Notes: generated by a model not told the origin, from the letters alone. Shown: positions 11,322 to 25,466, counted from the first letter of the stretch. The stretch is 64,000 nt of DNA from Basfia succiniciproducens (GCF_011455875.1 NZ_CP015031.1:1841405-1905404); one strand, 5' to 3'. Numbers and translations are program-made.

Positions 11322-11349
11322 AATAAGGCGTTGAATTCAACGCCTTATT
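11322..11349. terminator. Perfect 28-bp palindrome between hybG and lptD
   Basis: AATAAGGCGTTGAA followed by its exact reverse complement, nine bases before the lptD stop on the minus strand. It is probably the lptD terminator (TTATTT follows on the minus strand), although with no unpaired loop bases it folds less well than an ordinary one. Confidence 0.5.
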
Positions 11350-11357
11350 CGCTTTTA

Positions 11358-13709
11358 TTAAAGATTAAACGGTTTGACGTAAGGCAGCATACCCTTATCT
11401 AACATATCGACGATACCGCTATGTTGTTCGTTACCTAAACCGCGCAATTCAAAAGTAATACCGAAACTATTATCATAAATAGTGTCTTTATTGGCGCTAT
11501 AAGTATAATTCGATTTACTGACCAAATGACGTCTTGCGCCTACTCCGACAGACCAACAACAGGTGTTATATTTAATACCCGCATATTCTTCCACCAGTTT
11601 GTTTAGCGCAATATCATGATAATAACGCCCTACTAAAACCCAATTATCGGAAACTTCCCAGGCAATAGTCGTACCTATTTGTTTAATATCCTGGTTATAA
11701 CGATTCGCTCCCGAAGTGAGATTTTGGTCAATATAAGCCTGACTTGCATAACGATAGTTTAATTGAATCAGATTATTTTTTTCAGGATTATATTCCAATG
11801 TCGTATTTGCCAATGAGGTTTCGTTTAAACGTGTATCATATTGATAGCTACCGCGCCAGTTCCATTGATCGCTTAATTTCCAGTTGCTTTCCAAAGCCCA
11901 TGAAGAAGCACGGCCTGAAGTACTATGATCCGAATTATTGTCAATGCGGGAATCGTTCAGATAAAGAATTTGTCCTAAAGATAAATTAAAACGTTCGTTT
12001 GCCTGCTCATCATAAAAACGGGTCGTACCGCCCAAAGTGAATTGATTTGCCGAAGCAATTCTGTCTAAACCGCTATACCGGCGATCACGAAATAAGGAAA
12101 AATAATCCTGTTGTAACAAAGCGGAATCATAACCGTAACCTAAATATTCGGTGTTACGTTTTGAACCTATATTACTTTGATCACGATACGGACGATATAA
12201 ATATTGCAAATGAGGCTCGAGAGTTTGGGTAAATCCGTCAACAAAGGTTTTATCGCTTGCCAACACGGTTTGTAAATCCACCTTAATTTGCGGAATCATA
12301 CGATTTACCGAACGATCTATATCCTCCGCTCGAGCGCTACTGCCTTTACGTTGTTCATAATGCGTGGCGTAAAGTTTGGTCTCCACATTCAAACTTCCGT
12401 ATTGATTAGACATAGGTAAATTTAAACTCGGTTCCGCATGATAACGCCATGCAGTCGGCATCAATGTACTATCATTTTCAAATCGTACCGCCTGGGCGAA
12501 AAGTTTGAAATCAAGCAATCCTTGTGCCAAATCGTTTTGGTAATAATTGAAATCTATTTGCGGTAAAGCTTTATAAGGACCGACGGAAACTTCATCAAAA
12601 ACCTGATATTGTTTAGCGGAAATAGCAAAATTATAGTTTGGTTGGAAATAAGCTAAACGAGCTGTTTGTGTTGCATATCCGTCGGTACTGCTACCGTAAT
12701 CGGAATCAAAATCGCTGAAATAACGTTTATCGCTTACTTTTGTATAATTAACGTTTAGGCGCCAGTTATCAAATAACTTGGCATTGTGAGCCCAATAAAA
12801 TAAATGCCGGGATTTGTTGTCGCCGATATAATCCTTATAACGATCATCACCAAGATATTCCCCGGCTATTTTACCTTCGCCTATTTCATTCAAATAACGG
12901 AATTCGCCGTTCATTTGCCAACCGCGGTGAGTCATATATTTAGGAATAAAAGTAGCATCATAATTTGGTGCAATATTCCAATAAATCGGTTGCGAATACC
13001 AGTATCCGTCACGGCTGGAACTTCCCGCATCGGGAATTAACAAACCGGAACGACGGCGATCGCCGATAGGCAGTTGCAAATAAGGCGTATAAAAAACCGG
13101 TACGCCGGCAACTTTAAAACGCGCATGCCACATTTCGGCATACTCTTCCTTAATATACTGCTTCATTTCTTTCGCTTCGATTTGCCATGAATTATCATTC
13201 GGCAGACAAGAAGTAAAGGTTGCATTATTCAATAAACGATAGTCTTCCCTTACTTCCGCAGATTGTGCGCTACCGCGTCCCTGGCGACCTACAAATTGAT
13301 AATCGGCATTTTTAACGTCCGTATCCTTGGTATTTAAATGCACTTTTGCATCGTCGCCGGTCAAATTGATTATATTATCTTTATAATCAAATCCGCCTTT
13401 TGCATAGGCATAACGTTGAACATTTTCATCTTGTCCGGACTGGATAACCTCGGCAGTCTCGGTAATCAAATGACGATTCCCCTGTTTTATATCCACATTG
13501 CCTTGATAAACACCTTTTGTAGGATGATTAAGTTCGGCTTTATCCGCTTCAATATAAACGGGCATTTCATTCGCATTACCCTTAACCACTTCACCGGAAA
13601 ACTGCGGCACGCCGGCTAAACATTGTTGCTGTAAATCAGCAAAACCTGCCGTACTATAAAGTGCGGTAAAAATAGAGAAAGAAATTAAGCTGTAATAATT
13701 TTTCTTCAT
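11358..13709 (-). CDS. lptD: LPS assembly outer-membrane protein LptD
   Basis: Outer-membrane beta-barrel that inserts lipopolysaccharide into the outer leaflet together with LptE. 783 residues against 784 in E. coli. Signal peptide of about 24 residues (to GFADLQQQ), then an LptA/OstA-like periplasmic domain (residues about 40-190), then the barrel. The four disulphide cysteines are kept: LQQQC near 30, TSC near 170 and the adjacent CC pair in YNTCCWSVG near 724. Stands alone on the minus strand, with tag upstream on the same strand. Confidence 0.95.
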   Translation of the reverse strand: MKKNYYSLISFSIFTALYSTAGFADLQQQCLAGVPQFSGEVVKGNANEMPVYIEADKAELNHPTKGVYQGNVDIKQGNRHLITETAEVIQSGQDENVQRYAYAKGGFDYKDNIINLTGDDAKVHLNTKDTDVKNADYQFVGRQGRGSAQSAEVREDYRLLNNATFTSCLPNDNSWQIEAKEMKQYIKEEYAEMWHARFKVAGVPVFYTPYLQLPIGDRRRSGLLIPDAGSSSRDGYWYSQPIYWNIAPNYDATFIPKYMTHRGWQMNGEFRYLNEIGEGKIAGEYLGDDRYKDYIGDNKSRHLFYWAHNAKLFDNWRLNVNYTKVSDKRYFSDFDSDYGSSTDGYATQTARLAYFQPNYNFAISAKQYQVFDEVSVGPYKALPQIDFNYYQNDLAQGLLDFKLFAQAVRFENDSTLMPTAWRYHAEPSLNLPMSNQYGSLNVETKLYATHYEQRKGSSARAEDIDRSVNRMIPQIKVDLQTVLASDKTFVDGFTQTLEPHLQYLYRPYRDQSNIGSKRNTEYLGYGYDSALLQQDYFSLFRDRRYSGLDRIASANQFTLGGTTRFYDEQANERFNLSLGQILYLNDSRIDNNSDHSTSGRASSWALESNWKLSDQWNWRGSYQYDTRLNETSLANTTLEYNPEKNNLIQLNYRYASQAYIDQNLTSGANRYNQDIKQIGTTIAWEVSDNWVLVGRYYHDIALNKLVEEYAGIKYNTCCWSVGVGARRHLVSKSNYTYSANKDTIYDNSFGITFELRGLGNEQHSGIVDMLDKGMLPYVKPFNL

Positions 13710-13795
13710 TAGTAAACCATATTTTAGCTAAAATTGTTGAGATTATACTCTAAAAAAGATCTTTTATATAGAGAATTAAATTTAACCGGCTTAGC

Positions 13796-14353
13796 TTATT
13801 TATGCTTACAAAAACAATCATTTATATGATCATCCACTAATCCCATGGATTGCATAAAGGCATAACAAGTGGTTTCTCCCACAAAAACAAAGCCTCGTTT
13901 TTTCAATGCTTTTGACAACGCTTTCGAACATTCGGTTTTTGCCGGAACGGCAGTTAAATCAGGGCAATCATTAATTTGAGGTTGATTATTCACGAAACTC
14001 CATACAAAATTACTGAAATTTTCACCGCACTTTTCCATCGATAAATAAGCCTTGGCATTTTTTACTATAGCCATTAACTTCGCACGGTGTCGGATTAATC
14101 CTTTATCCAGCATTAATTTATCAATATCCTGATCGGTCATCCGAACAATCTTTTCCGGACAAAATTGATGAAACGCCCGACGATAATTTTCCCGTTTTTT
14201 TAATACCGTAATCCAGGAAAGCCCCGCTTGTTGTCCTTCCAGACAAATTTTTTCGAATAACTTACGGCTGTCAAATTCCGCTTTTCCCCATTCGTTATCA
14301 TGATAATCTCTATAAAGTTGAGATCCTTCCGCCCATGGACAACGTTTTTTCAT
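13796..14353 (-). CDS. tag: DNA-3-methyladenine glycosylase I
   Basis: Base-excision repair glycosylase removing 3-methyladenine from DNA. 185 residues. The structural zinc ligands are present: Cys5 (RCPWAEG), His18 (YHDNEWG), His176 and Cys180 (DDHINDCFC). The EGQQAGLSW stretch near 40 carries the conserved active-site glutamate region. Divergent from talB; the shared 181-bp gap holds a CRP-like site whose centre is only 32 bp upstream of this ATG. Confidence 0.95.
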   Translation of the reverse strand: MKKRCPWAEGSQLYRDYHDNEWGKAEFDSRKLFEKICLEGQQAGLSWITVLKKRENYRRAFHQFCPEKIVRMTDQDIDKLMLDKGLIRHRAKLMAIVKNAKAYLSMEKCGENFSNFVWSFVNNQPQINDCPDLTAVPAKTECSKALSKALKKRGFVFVGETTCYAFMQSMGLVDDHINDCFCKHK

Positions 14354-14377
14354 TTATATCTCCGTAATGCTTACATT

Positions 14378-14420
14378 TGTGATCTAAATCACTGAACTAA
14401 ATATCAATACGACCTATCAT
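14378..14420 (+). promoter_or_regulatory. CRP-like site and -10 element of talB
   Basis: TGTGATCTAAATCACT at 14378-14393 matches the CRP consensus TGTGA-N6-TCACA in nine of ten positions. A TATCAT hexamer (5 of 6) at 14415-14420 would put the CRP centre at -41.5 relative to a start near 14427, the class II arrangement, reading toward talB. The same site lies just upstream of tag on the other strand. Confidence 0.55.
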
Positions 14421-14534
14421 AATTAATTCAAGATATGATCTATTAATATTAAAGAAAAAATTCATACTTCATGCTAGAGAATATGTGATATTGTATTGAA
14501 AAAGAATTAATTCACAACGAAATAGAGGAAAATT

Positions 14535-15488
14535 ATGACTACACAACTTGATGCATTACGCAATATGACTGTGGTGGTTGCCGATACGGGTGATATCGAA
14601 GCAATCAAAAAATATCAACCGCAAGACGCAACAACAAACCCGTCTCTTATTCTTAGTGCTTCAGCATTACCCCAATATGCCTCGTTAATTGATGACGCAA
14701 TTAATTATGCGAAAGCAAAAAGTACCGACAAAGCGCAACAACTCATTGATGCGGAAGATAAATTAGCGGTTAATATCGGTCTGGAAATTTTAAAAATCGT
14801 GCCGGGACGTATTTCTACCGAAGTAGATGCACGTCTTTCCTATGACACGGCGGCAACCGTTGAAAAAGCCCGTAAGTTAATCAAACTTTATAATGAAGCC
14901 GGTATTAATAATGATCGTATTTTGATCAAAGTCGCTTCTACATGGCAAGGTATCCGTGCGGCGGAAATTTTAGAAAAAGAAGGCATTAATTGTAACTTGA
15001 CCCTTTTATTCTCTCAAGCTCAAGCACGCGCCTGTGCCGAAGCCGGTGTTTATCTGATTTCACCTTTTGTGGGCCGTATTCTTGACTGGTACAAAGCAAA
15101 TACGGATAAAAAAGAATATGTTCCAAACGAAGACCCGGGCGTTATTTCCGTAACAAGTATTTATAACTATTACAAACAATACGGGTATCAAACCGTTGTA
15201 ATGGGTGCGAGTTTCCGCAATATCGGCGAAATTACCGAATTAGCGGGTTGCGATCGCTTAACCATTGCACCTGCTTTATTAAAAGAATTACAAGAAAGCA
15301 ATGCAGACTTACCGCGTAAACTCGATTATAAAGGTGAGGTCAAACCAAAACCGGCACCATTAACAGAAAGTCAATTCTACTGGGAACATAACAACGATCC
15401 GATGGCGGTTGATAAATTAGCCGAAGGTATCCGTAAATTTGCTGCGGATATTGAAAAACTGGAAGCAATGCTTAGTACAAAACTTTAA
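14535..15488 (+). CDS. talB: Transaldolase B
   Basis: Pentose-phosphate pathway enzyme moving a dihydroxyacetone unit between sedoheptulose-7-P and glyceraldehyde-3-P; cytosolic. 317 residues, as in E. coli. The Schiff-base lysine is Lys132 (RILIKVAST), and Asp17 (VVADTGD) and the TTNPSL motif (33-38) are present. Start ATG with a GAGGAA ribosome site. It occupies the side of oriC where mioC sits in E. coli. Confidence 0.97.
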   Translation: MTTQLDALRNMTVVVADTGDIEAIKKYQPQDATTNPSLILSASALPQYASLIDDAINYAKAKSTDKAQQLIDAEDKLAVNIGLEILKIVPGRISTEVDARLSYDTAATVEKARKLIKLYNEAGINNDRILIKVASTWQGIRAAEILEKEGINCNLTLLFSQAQARACAEAGVYLISPFVGRILDWYKANTDKKEYVPNEDPGVISVTSIYNYYKQYGYQTVVMGASFRNIGEITELAGCDRLTIAPALLKELQESNADLPRKLDYKGEVKPKPAPLTESQFYWEHNNDPMAVDKLAEGIRKFAADIEKLEAMLSTKL

Positions 15489-15514
15489 TCTAAAGTTTAT
15501 AAAAATTTAATCAG

Positions 15515-15541
15515 GCACGATGTAAAAATCGTGCTTTTTTT
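15515..15541 (+). terminator. Rho-independent terminator after talB
   Basis: GCACGAT and ATCGTGC form a seven-bp stem around a six-nt loop, followed by seven or more T. It shields the adjacent origin from talB transcription. Confidence 0.88.
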
Positions 15542-15550
15542 ATTTTAGAT

Positions 15551-15904
15551 TGTGGATAACTTACTAAGAAAATTGTAAAAAACTTGTATTTAATCTATTA
15601 ATAAGTTTAACTCTTAATTAATCTGTGGATAACCAGATGTGTTATACACAGGTTATTTTACATCTAAGATCGAGATCTTCACATCTTGTAAAATGATCTA
15701 ACTTATTTATTTTATTATAAAAAAGGATCTTATAAACAGGATCTGTTCCCCCTAATAATATTAATAATAAGATCTTTATATATAAATAAAATCTTTATTT
15801 ATTAGCAATGATCTTTTATCTCCGGTTTTAAAAGGATCTTTACAAATTTTCTTTAAAGCACTTGTAAATTTCAGTAGAATAGCTCGTTATTTTCAAAAAA
15901 GATC
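15551..15904. other. oriC: Chromosomal replication origin (oriC)
   Basis: A 464-bp gene-free gap between talB and mnmG. Perfect DnaA boxes: TGTGGATAA at 15551-15559 and 15624-15632 (TTATCCACA on the minus strand) and TTATACACA at 15642-15650; a weaker TTATAAACA lies at 15730-15738. Nine GATC sites fall within 237 bp (15668, 15674, 15695, 15726, 15740, 15771, 15810, 15835, 15901), far above chance and typical of SeqA/Dam-controlled origins. Five begin GATCT runs resembling the E. coli 13-mers (GATCTnTTnTTTT), in very AT-rich DNA on the mnmG side. As in E. coli, the unwinding side faces mnmG (gidA) and the strongest boxes lie farther away. The mnmG-rsmG-atp order next to it is the classic gammaproteobacterial origin neighbourhood. 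Confidence 0.93.
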
Positions 15905-15952
15905 AAATTTTGCTAATCCTCATTTATTAGCATTTTAAAAGTTAAGGTTATT

Positions 15953-17842
15953 ATGTTTTATTCTGAGAATTATGACGTTATTGTTATTGGTGGCGGACAT
16001 GCGGGAACAGAAGCCGCACTTGCTCCCGCCCGTATGGGATTGAAAACCCTTTTGCTGACTCACAATATAGATACTTTAGGTCAAATGTCTTGTAATCCAG
16101 CTATAGGTGGGATTGGTAAAGGACATTTAGTAAAAGAAATTGATGCTATGGGCGGTTTAATGGCAACCGCAGCTGATCAGGCGGGAATTCAATTTAGAAC
16201 CTTAAACAGCAGTAAAGGCCCAGCAGTGAGAGCAACCCGCGCGCAAGCGGATCGCGTTTTATACCGCCAAGCGGTAAAAGTAGCTCTGGAAAATCAACCT
16301 AATTTGGATATTTTCCAGCAGGAAGCCACAGATATTTTAATTGAGCAGGATCGAGTTACCGGCGTAGCTACGAGAATGGGATTAAAATTTAAAACAAAAT
16401 CGGTTATTCTAACGGCAGGTACCTTCCTGGGCGGAAAGATCCACATAGGTTTGGATAATTATACCGGAGGCCGGGCGGGTGATCCCGCCTCTATCGCTCT
16501 GGCGGATCGTTTACGCGATCTTAATTTGCGTGTAGCCCGTTTAAAAACAGGAACTCCACCGCGTTTGGATGCAAGAACTATTAATTTTGATATTCTGGCA
16601 AAACAACATGGTGATGCGCAATTACCGGTATTTTCTTTTATGGGATCTGTGGATCAGCATCCCCGTCAAATACCTTGCTTTATTACTCATACCAATGAAC
16701 AAACTCATGAAGTGATCCGTAATAATTTGGATCGTAGCCCGATGTACACCGGTGTGATAGAAGGTATAGGTCCTCGTTATTGTCCTTCTATCGAAGATAA
16801 AGTTATGCGATTTGCGGATCGTAATTCCCATCAGATTTATTTGGAACCGGAAGGTTTAACTTCACAGGAAATTTATCCGAACGGGATATCTACCAGCTTG
16901 CCTTTTGATGTGCAAATGAAGATTGTTAATTCAATGGTTGGTTTGGAAAAAACCCGAATTGTCAAACCGGGTTATGCCATTGAATATGATTTCTTTGATC
17001 CGCGTGATTTAAAGCCGACATTGGAAACGAAAGCCATTAAAGGTTTATTCTTTGCCGGGCAAATTAACGGAACGACAGGTTATGAAGAAGCGGCTTCCCA
17101 AGGTTTGTTAGCGGGCATTAATGCCGGTTTATTCGTACAGGAAAAAGAAAGTTGGTTCCCGCGCCGTGACCAGGCTTACATGGGCGTATTGGTGGATGAC
17201 CTTTGTACCTTAGGTACTAAAGAACCCTATCGTGTGTTTACATCCCGCGCGGAATATCGTTTATTATTACGTGAAGACAATGCGGATAGCCGTTTAACGC
17301 CGATAGCTCATGAATTAGGATTAATAGACGAAAATCGCTGGGCGCGTTTTAATCAAAAAATGGAAAATATTGAACGGGAACGTCAGCGTCTACGCAATAT
17401 TTGGATTCACCCTCGTTCAGAACATTTGGATGTGATAAACGAAGTGTTAAGCAGTCCGTTGGTTCGTGAGGCTAGCGGCGAAGATTTGTTGCGTCGTCCG
17501 GAAATAAATTACCAAATTTTGACCGCACTTGATTTATTCAAACCGGCAATGGATGATAAAGAAGCTGTTGAACAAGTGGAAATAGCCGTAAAATATCAAG
17601 GTTATATCGAACATCAGCAAGAAGAAATTGAAAAACAAAAACGCCATGAAAATACGGCAATTCCGGACAATTTCGATTATACATTGGTTGCAGGTTTATC
17701 TAATGAAGTGCGTGCAAAGTTAGAACAACATCGCCCTGTTTCTATCGGACAAGCTAGTCGTATTTCCGGCGTAACACCTGCCGCTATTTCTATTTTATTG
17801 GTTAATCTTAAAAAACAAGGAATGCTTAAGCGTGGTGAATAA
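15953..17842 (+). CDS. mnmG: tRNA uridine-34 carboxymethylaminomethyl-modifying enzyme MnmG
   Basis: FAD-dependent partner of MnmE that makes cmnm5U34 in certain tRNAs (formerly gidA). 629 residues, full length. The FAD-binding motif [12 protein letters not shown] is at 11-22, the [12 protein letters not shown] signature near 46-57, and the [15 protein letters not shown] region near 340. First gene to the right of oriC. Its end overlaps the rsmG start by about 10 bases. Confidence 0.97.
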
Positions 17843-18473
17843 GCTTGAACAAGAGCTTACTCAAAAGCTCGAAATTTTGCTAAAACAGACTGCACTTTCT
17901 ATATCCGATCAGCAAAAAAATAAGCTTGTTCAACTGGTGTTGTTACTTAATAAATGGAATAAAGCTTATAACCTTACTTCCGTACGGGATCCGATGGAAA
18001 TGCTGATTAAGCATATTTTAGATAGTGTGGTAGTAAGTCCTTATTTACAAGGTGATCTGTTTATTGATGTGGGAACAGGCCCCGGTTTGCCCGGTTTACC
18101 TTTAGCTATTATTAACCCGGATAAAAATTTTGTATTGCTCGACAGTCTCGGAAAACGCATCAGTTTTATCCGTAATGCGGTGCGCGAGTTAGAATTATCT
18201 AATGTTGTTCCGGTATTAAGTAGGGTGGAAGAATATATTCCCGATCATAAATTTGACGGTATATTGAGCCGAGCTTTTGCCAGTTTAAAGGATATGACGG
18301 ATTGGTGTCATCATTTACCGAATGAAAAAGGCTTGTTTTATGCGCTGAAAGGCGTTTATCAACAAGAAGAAGTGATGGATATGGGCAATAATTTTCAGGT
18401 TATTGATGTTATAAAATTGCATGTACCTGAACTAATTGGTGAACGTCATTTAGTTAAAGTTAAAAAAATGTAA
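17832..18473 (+). CDS. rsmG: 16S rRNA (guanine527-N7)-methyltransferase RsmG
   Basis: Methylates G527 of 16S rRNA (formerly gidB). 213 residues with the SAM loop [15 protein letters not shown] near 77-91 and the family motif [10 protein letters not shown] near 40. Starts at one of two GTG codons (17832 or 17835) that overlap the 3' end of mnmG, so it is translationally linked to it. Followed by the promoter of the atp operon. Confidence 0.95.
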
Positions 18474-18512
18474 AATTTATGATTTATTTGCGTTTTTTTC
18501 ACCTTGTTTGAG

Positions 18513-18541
18513 TTGGAATAAAACGGAAATATGCGTATAAT
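18513..18541 (+). promoter_or_regulatory. Putative sigma-70 promoter of the atp operon
   Basis: TTGGAA (18513-18518), a 17-bp spacer and a perfect TATAAT (18536-18541). The predicted start near 18548 is about 22 bases before the atpI ATG. Confidence 0.6.
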
Positions 18542-18569
18542 CAATACGCTTTTATATGTAAAAAGGGTT

Positions 18570-19759
<1,190 letters not shown>

Positions 19760-19788
19760 TTTTTAACTAACCCCGGCCTTCGGGCTAA

Positions 19789-20067
<279 letters not shown>

Positions 20068-20134
20068 TTGTCGATAGGTTTTTAGCTGAATTTGCTCTTT
20101 TGAGTAACCGACAATATTAACAGAGGAGGGTGTT

Positions 20135-20605
20135 GTGAATTTAAATGCAACATTAATTGGTCAACTTATTGCTTTCGCATTATTTACATGGTTTTGCGTA
20201 AAATTTGTTTGGCCGCCGATTATTAAGGCTATTGAAGAACGTCAAAGTTCTATTGCTAACGCTTTGGCATCGGCTGAAAAAGCAAAACAAGATCAGGCAG
20301 ATTATCAAGCCGCAGTTGAGCAGGAAATTCTGGCGGCAAAAGAAGAAGCGCAAAAAATTATTGATTTAGCAAATAAACGTCGTAATGACATTCTTGAAGA
20401 AGTAAAAACGGAAGCGGAAAATCTGAAAGCGACCATTATTGCTCAAGGTCATGCGGAAGTGGAAGCGGAACGTAAACGCGTTCAGGAAGAGTTACGCGTG
20501 AAAGTTGCGTCACTGGCTATTGCCGGGGCGGAAAAAATTGTTGGTCGTACTGTGGATGAAGCGGCAAACAACGACATTATTGATAAATTAGTTGCAGAAC
20601 TATAA
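20135..20605 (+). CDS. atpF: ATP synthase Fo subunit b
   Basis: Peripheral stalk subunit. 156 residues: an N-terminal membrane helix (about 5-26), then a long charged coiled coil. Starts at GTG (20135) behind a strong GAGGAGGG ribosome site. Confidence 0.96.
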   Translation: MNLNATLIGQLIAFALFTWFCVKFVWPPIIKAIEERQSSIANALASAEKAKQDQADYQAAVEQEILAAKEEAQKIIDLANKRRNDILEEVKTEAENLKATIIAQGHAEVEAERKRVQEELRVKVASLAIAGAEKIVGRTVDEAANNDIIDKLVAEL

Positions 20606-20618
20606 GAAGGTTGAGCTT

Positions 20619-21164
20619 ATGTCAGAATTAACTACGATAGCTCGCCCTTATGCCAAGGCAGCGTTTGATTTTGCCGTGGAACAATCGGCTACTGATAAAA
20701 GTGCGGTAGAAAAATGGACGGAAATGTTGGGTTTTGCGGCACAAGTAGCCGACAATGAGCAAATCCGGGATTTTTTTGCCAATACTTTTTCAGTTCAAAA
20801 AGCCGCTGACGCGATGGTTTCAATTTGTGGCGAACAACTTGATCAATACGGGCAAAATCTGATTAGGTTAATGGCTGAAAATAAGCGTTTAACGGTGCTT
20901 CCCGCAGTATTTGACGAATTTCAACGTTATGTGGAAGAACATAATGCAACAGCGGAAGTTCAAGTCATCTCGGCGCAACCATTAAATGCAACACAAGAAC
21001 AAAAAATTGCAGCCGCAATGGAAAAAAGACTTGCTCGTAAAGTTAAATTAAATTGCAGCGTAGATAATTCTCTGCTTGCAGGGGTTATTATTCGTACCGA
21101 CGATTTTGTGATTGACGGCTCAAGCCGCGGACAACTCAATCGTTTGGCAAACGAGTTGCAATGA
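20619..21164 (+). CDS. atpH: ATP synthase F1 subunit delta
   Basis: Links F1 to the b-subunit stalk. 181 residues from the ATG at 20619 (AAGAAGG upstream), beginning [16 protein letters not shown], the standard delta N-terminus. The C-terminal motif [20 protein letters not shown] is present. An upstream in-frame ATG at 20592 lies inside atpF and is not preferred. Confidence 0.96.
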   Translation: MSELTTIARPYAKAAFDFAVEQSATDKSAVEKWTEMLGFAAQVADNEQIRDFFANTFSVQKAADAMVSICGEQLDQYGQNLIRLMAENKRLTVLPAVFDEFQRYVEEHNATAEVQVISAQPLNATQEQKIAAAMEKRLARKVKLNCSVDNSLLAGVIIRTDDFVIDGSSRGQLNRLANELQ

Positions 21165-21179
21165 TAAGAGGAATTCAAA

Positions 21180-22721
21180 ATGCAACTAAATTCAACAGAA
21201 ATTAGTGAATTGATTAAAAAACGCATTGCCCAGTTTGATGTAGTGAGCGAAGCTCGCAATACCGGGACAATCGTTTCAGTGAGTGACGGAATTATCCGTA
21301 TTCACGGTTTAAGTGAAGTGATGCAGGGGGAAATGATTGCACTTCCTACCGGTCGTTTTGCGATGGCATTAAACTTAGAGCGTGATTCTGTCGGCGCGGT
21401 GGTAATGGGTCCTTATACGGATCTTGCCGAAGGTATGGAAGTACAATGTACGGGCCGTATTCTGGAAGTGCCGGTAGGTCGCGGTTTATTAGGTCGTGTG
21501 GTCAATACTCTTGGTCAACCGATTGACGGTAAAGGTGAAATTAAAAATGACGGATTTTCTCCGGTAGAAGTGATTGCGCCCGGTGTTATCGATCGTAAAT
21601 CGGTAGATCAACCGGTACAAACCGGTTATAAAGCCGTTGACTCTATGGTGCCTATTGGTCGCGGACAACGCGAATTAATTATCGGTGACCGTCAAACCGG
21701 TAAAACCGCTCTTGCTATTGATGCAATTATCAACCAACGGGATTCCGGCGTTAAATGTATCTATGTGGCGGTTGGTCAAAAAGCTTCAACTATTGCTAAC
21801 GTGGTACGTAAATTGGAAGAAAACGGTGCGTTAGCGAACACTATCGTGGTAGCCGCATCGGCATCCGAATCCGCCGCATTACAATATTTAGCGCCGTATG
21901 CGGGTTGTGCTATGGGTGAATATTTCCGTGATCGCGGTGAAGACGCTTTAATCGTTTATGACGATTTATCCAAACAAGCGGTTGCTTATCGCCAAATTTC
22001 ATTATTATTACGTCGTCCGCCGGGTCGTGAAGCTTATCCGGGTGATGTATTCTATTTACACTCGCGTTTACTTGAACGAGCTGCACGGGTTAATGAAGAA
22101 TATGTTGAAAACTTCACTAAAGGTGAAGTGAAAGGTAAAACCGGTTCTTTAACGGCGTTACCTATCATTGAAACTCAAGCGGGTGACGTTTCGGCATTCG
22201 TTCCTACTAACGTGATTTCTATTACCGACGGTCAGATTTTCTTAGAATCCAACCTGTTCAACGCCGGTGTTCGTCCTGCGGTAAACCCGGGTATTTCGGT
22301 ATCTCGTGTAGGTGGTGCGGCGCAAACTAAAGCGGTGAAAAAATTAGCCGGCGGTATTCGTACTGCGCTTGCTCAATATCGTGAACTGGCTGCCTTTGCT
22401 CAATTTGCTTCGGATTTAGATGATGCGACACGCAAACAGTTATCTCACGGTGAAAAAGTGACCGAATTGTTGAAACAGAAACAATATGCGCCGTTATCGG
22501 TTGCTGAACAGGCGGTAATTTTATTTGCCGTTGAATTCGGTTATTTAGATGATGTGGAATTGAATAAAATTGCCGATTTTGAGACCGCACTTTTAGATTA
22601 CGCAAATCGTACTAATACCGAGTTTATGCAAGAGTTAACGAAATCGGGCGATTATAACGATGAAATTAAAAATACGTTAAAAGGTATTTTGGATAATTTC
22701 AAAGCGAATAATACCTGGTAA
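21180..22721 (+). CDS. atpA: ATP synthase F1 subunit alpha
   Basis: Non-catalytic nucleotide-binding subunit, 513 residues as in E. coli. Walker A GDRQTGKT is at 169-176; the arginine-finger region VSRVGGAAQ lies near 373. An uptake signal core (ACCGCACTT) falls in the coding region near 22584. Confidence 0.98.
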   Translation: MQLNSTEISELIKKRIAQFDVVSEARNTGTIVSVSDGIIRIHGLSEVMQGEMIALPTGRFAMALNLERDSVGAVVMGPYTDLAEGMEVQCTGRILEVPVGRGLLGRVVNTLGQPIDGKGEIKNDGFSPVEVIAPGVIDRKSVDQPVQTGYKAVDSMVPIGRGQRELIIGDRQTGKTALAIDAIINQRDSGVKCIYVAVGQKASTIANVVRKLEENGALANTIVVAASASESAALQYLAPYAGCAMGEYFRDRGEDALIVYDDLSKQAVAYRQISLLLRRPPGREAYPGDVFYLHSRLLERAARVNEEYVENFTKGEVKGKTGSLTALPIIETQAGDVSAFVPTNVISITDGQIFLESNLFNAGVRPAVNPGISVSRVGGAAQTKAVKKLAGGIRTALAQYRELAAFAQFASDLDDATRKQLSHGEKVTELLKQKQYAPLSVAEQAVILFAVEFGYLDDVELNKIADFETALLDYANRTNTEFMQELTKSGDYNDEIKNTLKGILDNFKANNTW

Positions 22722-22738
22722 TAGTTCGGAGAAAGACA

Positions 22739-23608
22739 ATGGCTAGCGGAAAAGAGATAAAAACCAAAATTGCCAGCGTACAGAGTACGCAGAAAATTAC
22801 CAAGGCAATGGAAATGGTGGCTACGTCGAAAATGCGTAAAACTCAGGATCGCATGGCAGCCTCTCGGCCTTATTCTGAAACCATCAGAAATGTAATCAGC
22901 CACGTGTCTAAAGCGAGTATCGGTTATAAACACCCATTTTTAGTTGAACGCGAAGTGAAAAAAGTGGGTATGCTTGTGATTTCAACGGATCGCGGTATGT
23001 GCGGCGGTTTGAATATTAATTTATTTAAAACCGTGTTGAATGAAATCAAAAAATGGAAGGAACAAGGTATTACGGTTGAAGTCGGTGTGATCGGTTCAAA
23101 AGGTATTGCTTTCTTCCGTTCTTTAGGTTTAAAAATCAGAGCTCAACATTCGGGAATGGGTGATAATCCATCTGTGGAAGAATTACTTGGTATTGCAAAT
23201 GATATGTTTGATGCCTATAAAGACGGCAAAATTGACGCCTTGTATTTAGCGCATAATCAGTTTATCAACACAATGTCGCAAAAACCAAGTTTTGCACAGC
23301 TTGTACCTTTACCCGAATTGGATACCGATAATCTAGGCGAAAGACAACAGGCTTGGGATTATATTTACGAGCCGGATCCAAAAATGCTGTTAGACAGCTT
23401 ACTGACTCGTTATTTGGAATCTCAGGTGTATCAATCGGTGGTTGATAATTTAGCTTCGGAACAGGCGGCTCGAATGGTGGCAATGAAAGCGGCAACGGAT
23501 AATGCGGGTAATTTAATTAATGACCTGCAGTTGGTGTATAACAAAGCCCGTCAAGCAAGTATCACAAATGAATTAAATGAAATTGTTGCGGGCGCCGCAG
23601 CAATTTAA
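22739..23608 (+). CDS. atpG: ATP synthase F1 subunit gamma
   Basis: Central rotor shaft, 289 residues. The N-terminal helix [21 protein letters not shown] and the C-terminal helix [14 protein letters not shown], which form the coiled coil inside the hexamer, are both intact. Starts 17 bases after atpA and ends 15 bases before atpD. Confidence 0.98.
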   Translation: MASGKEIKTKIASVQSTQKITKAMEMVATSKMRKTQDRMAASRPYSETIRNVISHVSKASIGYKHPFLVEREVKKVGMLVISTDRGMCGGLNINLFKTVLNEIKKWKEQGITVEVGVIGSKGIAFFRSLGLKIRAQHSGMGDNPSVEELLGIANDMFDAYKDGKIDALYLAHNQFINTMSQKPSFAQLVPLPELDTDNLGERQQAWDYIYEPDPKMLLDSLLTRYLESQVYQSVVDNLASEQAARMVAMKAATDNAGNLINDLQLVYNKARQASITNELNEIVAGAAAI

Positions 23609-25000
<1,392 letters not shown>

Positions 25001-25037
25001 TCACTTCAACTGATTACCAGATTGAAGGAGAACACAT

Positions 25038-25466
25038 ATGACGACATTTAATTTAACTATCGTAAGTGCGGAGAATAAAATCTTCGAAGGTGCTGTCAAA
25101 AGTGTACAGGCAACGGGGATCGAAGGCGAACTAGGTATTTTAGCCGGGCATACTCCATTGCTTACGGCAATCAAACCGGGTATCGTTAAATTTACTTATA
25201 ACGACGGTATTGAAGAAGTTATTTACGTTTCCGGCGGGTTTTTAGAAATACAGCCGAACGTAGTAACCGTACTTGCCGATGTGGCGATCCGTGGTTCCGA
25301 TCTCGATCAAGATCGTATTCTTGCAGCGAAGAAAAAAGCGGAAGACAATATCGTGGCGAAATCAGGCGATCTCAACCACGAAATGCTCACTGCAAAACTT
25401 TCGAAAGAACTTGCGAAACTGCGTGCTTACGAACTGACCGAAAAATTAGTGAAAAACAAACGCTAA
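25038..25466 (+). CDS. atpC: ATP synthase F1 subunit epsilon
   Basis: Regulatory rotor subunit, 142 residues: N-terminal beta sandwich ([19 protein letters not shown] near 30-48) and C-terminal helical hairpin. Last gene of the operon; a strong terminator follows. Confidence 0.97.
   Translation: MTTFNLTIVSAENKIFEGAVKSVQATGIEGELGILAGHTPLLTAIKPGIVKFTYNDGIEEVIYVSGGFLEIQPNVVTVLADVAIRGSDLDQDRILAAKKKAEDNIVAKSGDLNHEMLTAKLSKELAKLRAYELTEKLVKNKR

Noticed and set aside
15660-15905. The GATC-rich run as a CRISPR or simple repeat array.
   Set aside because: Spacings are irregular (6 to 66 bp) with no constant repeat unit. Together with the DnaA boxes next to mnmG it is an origin.
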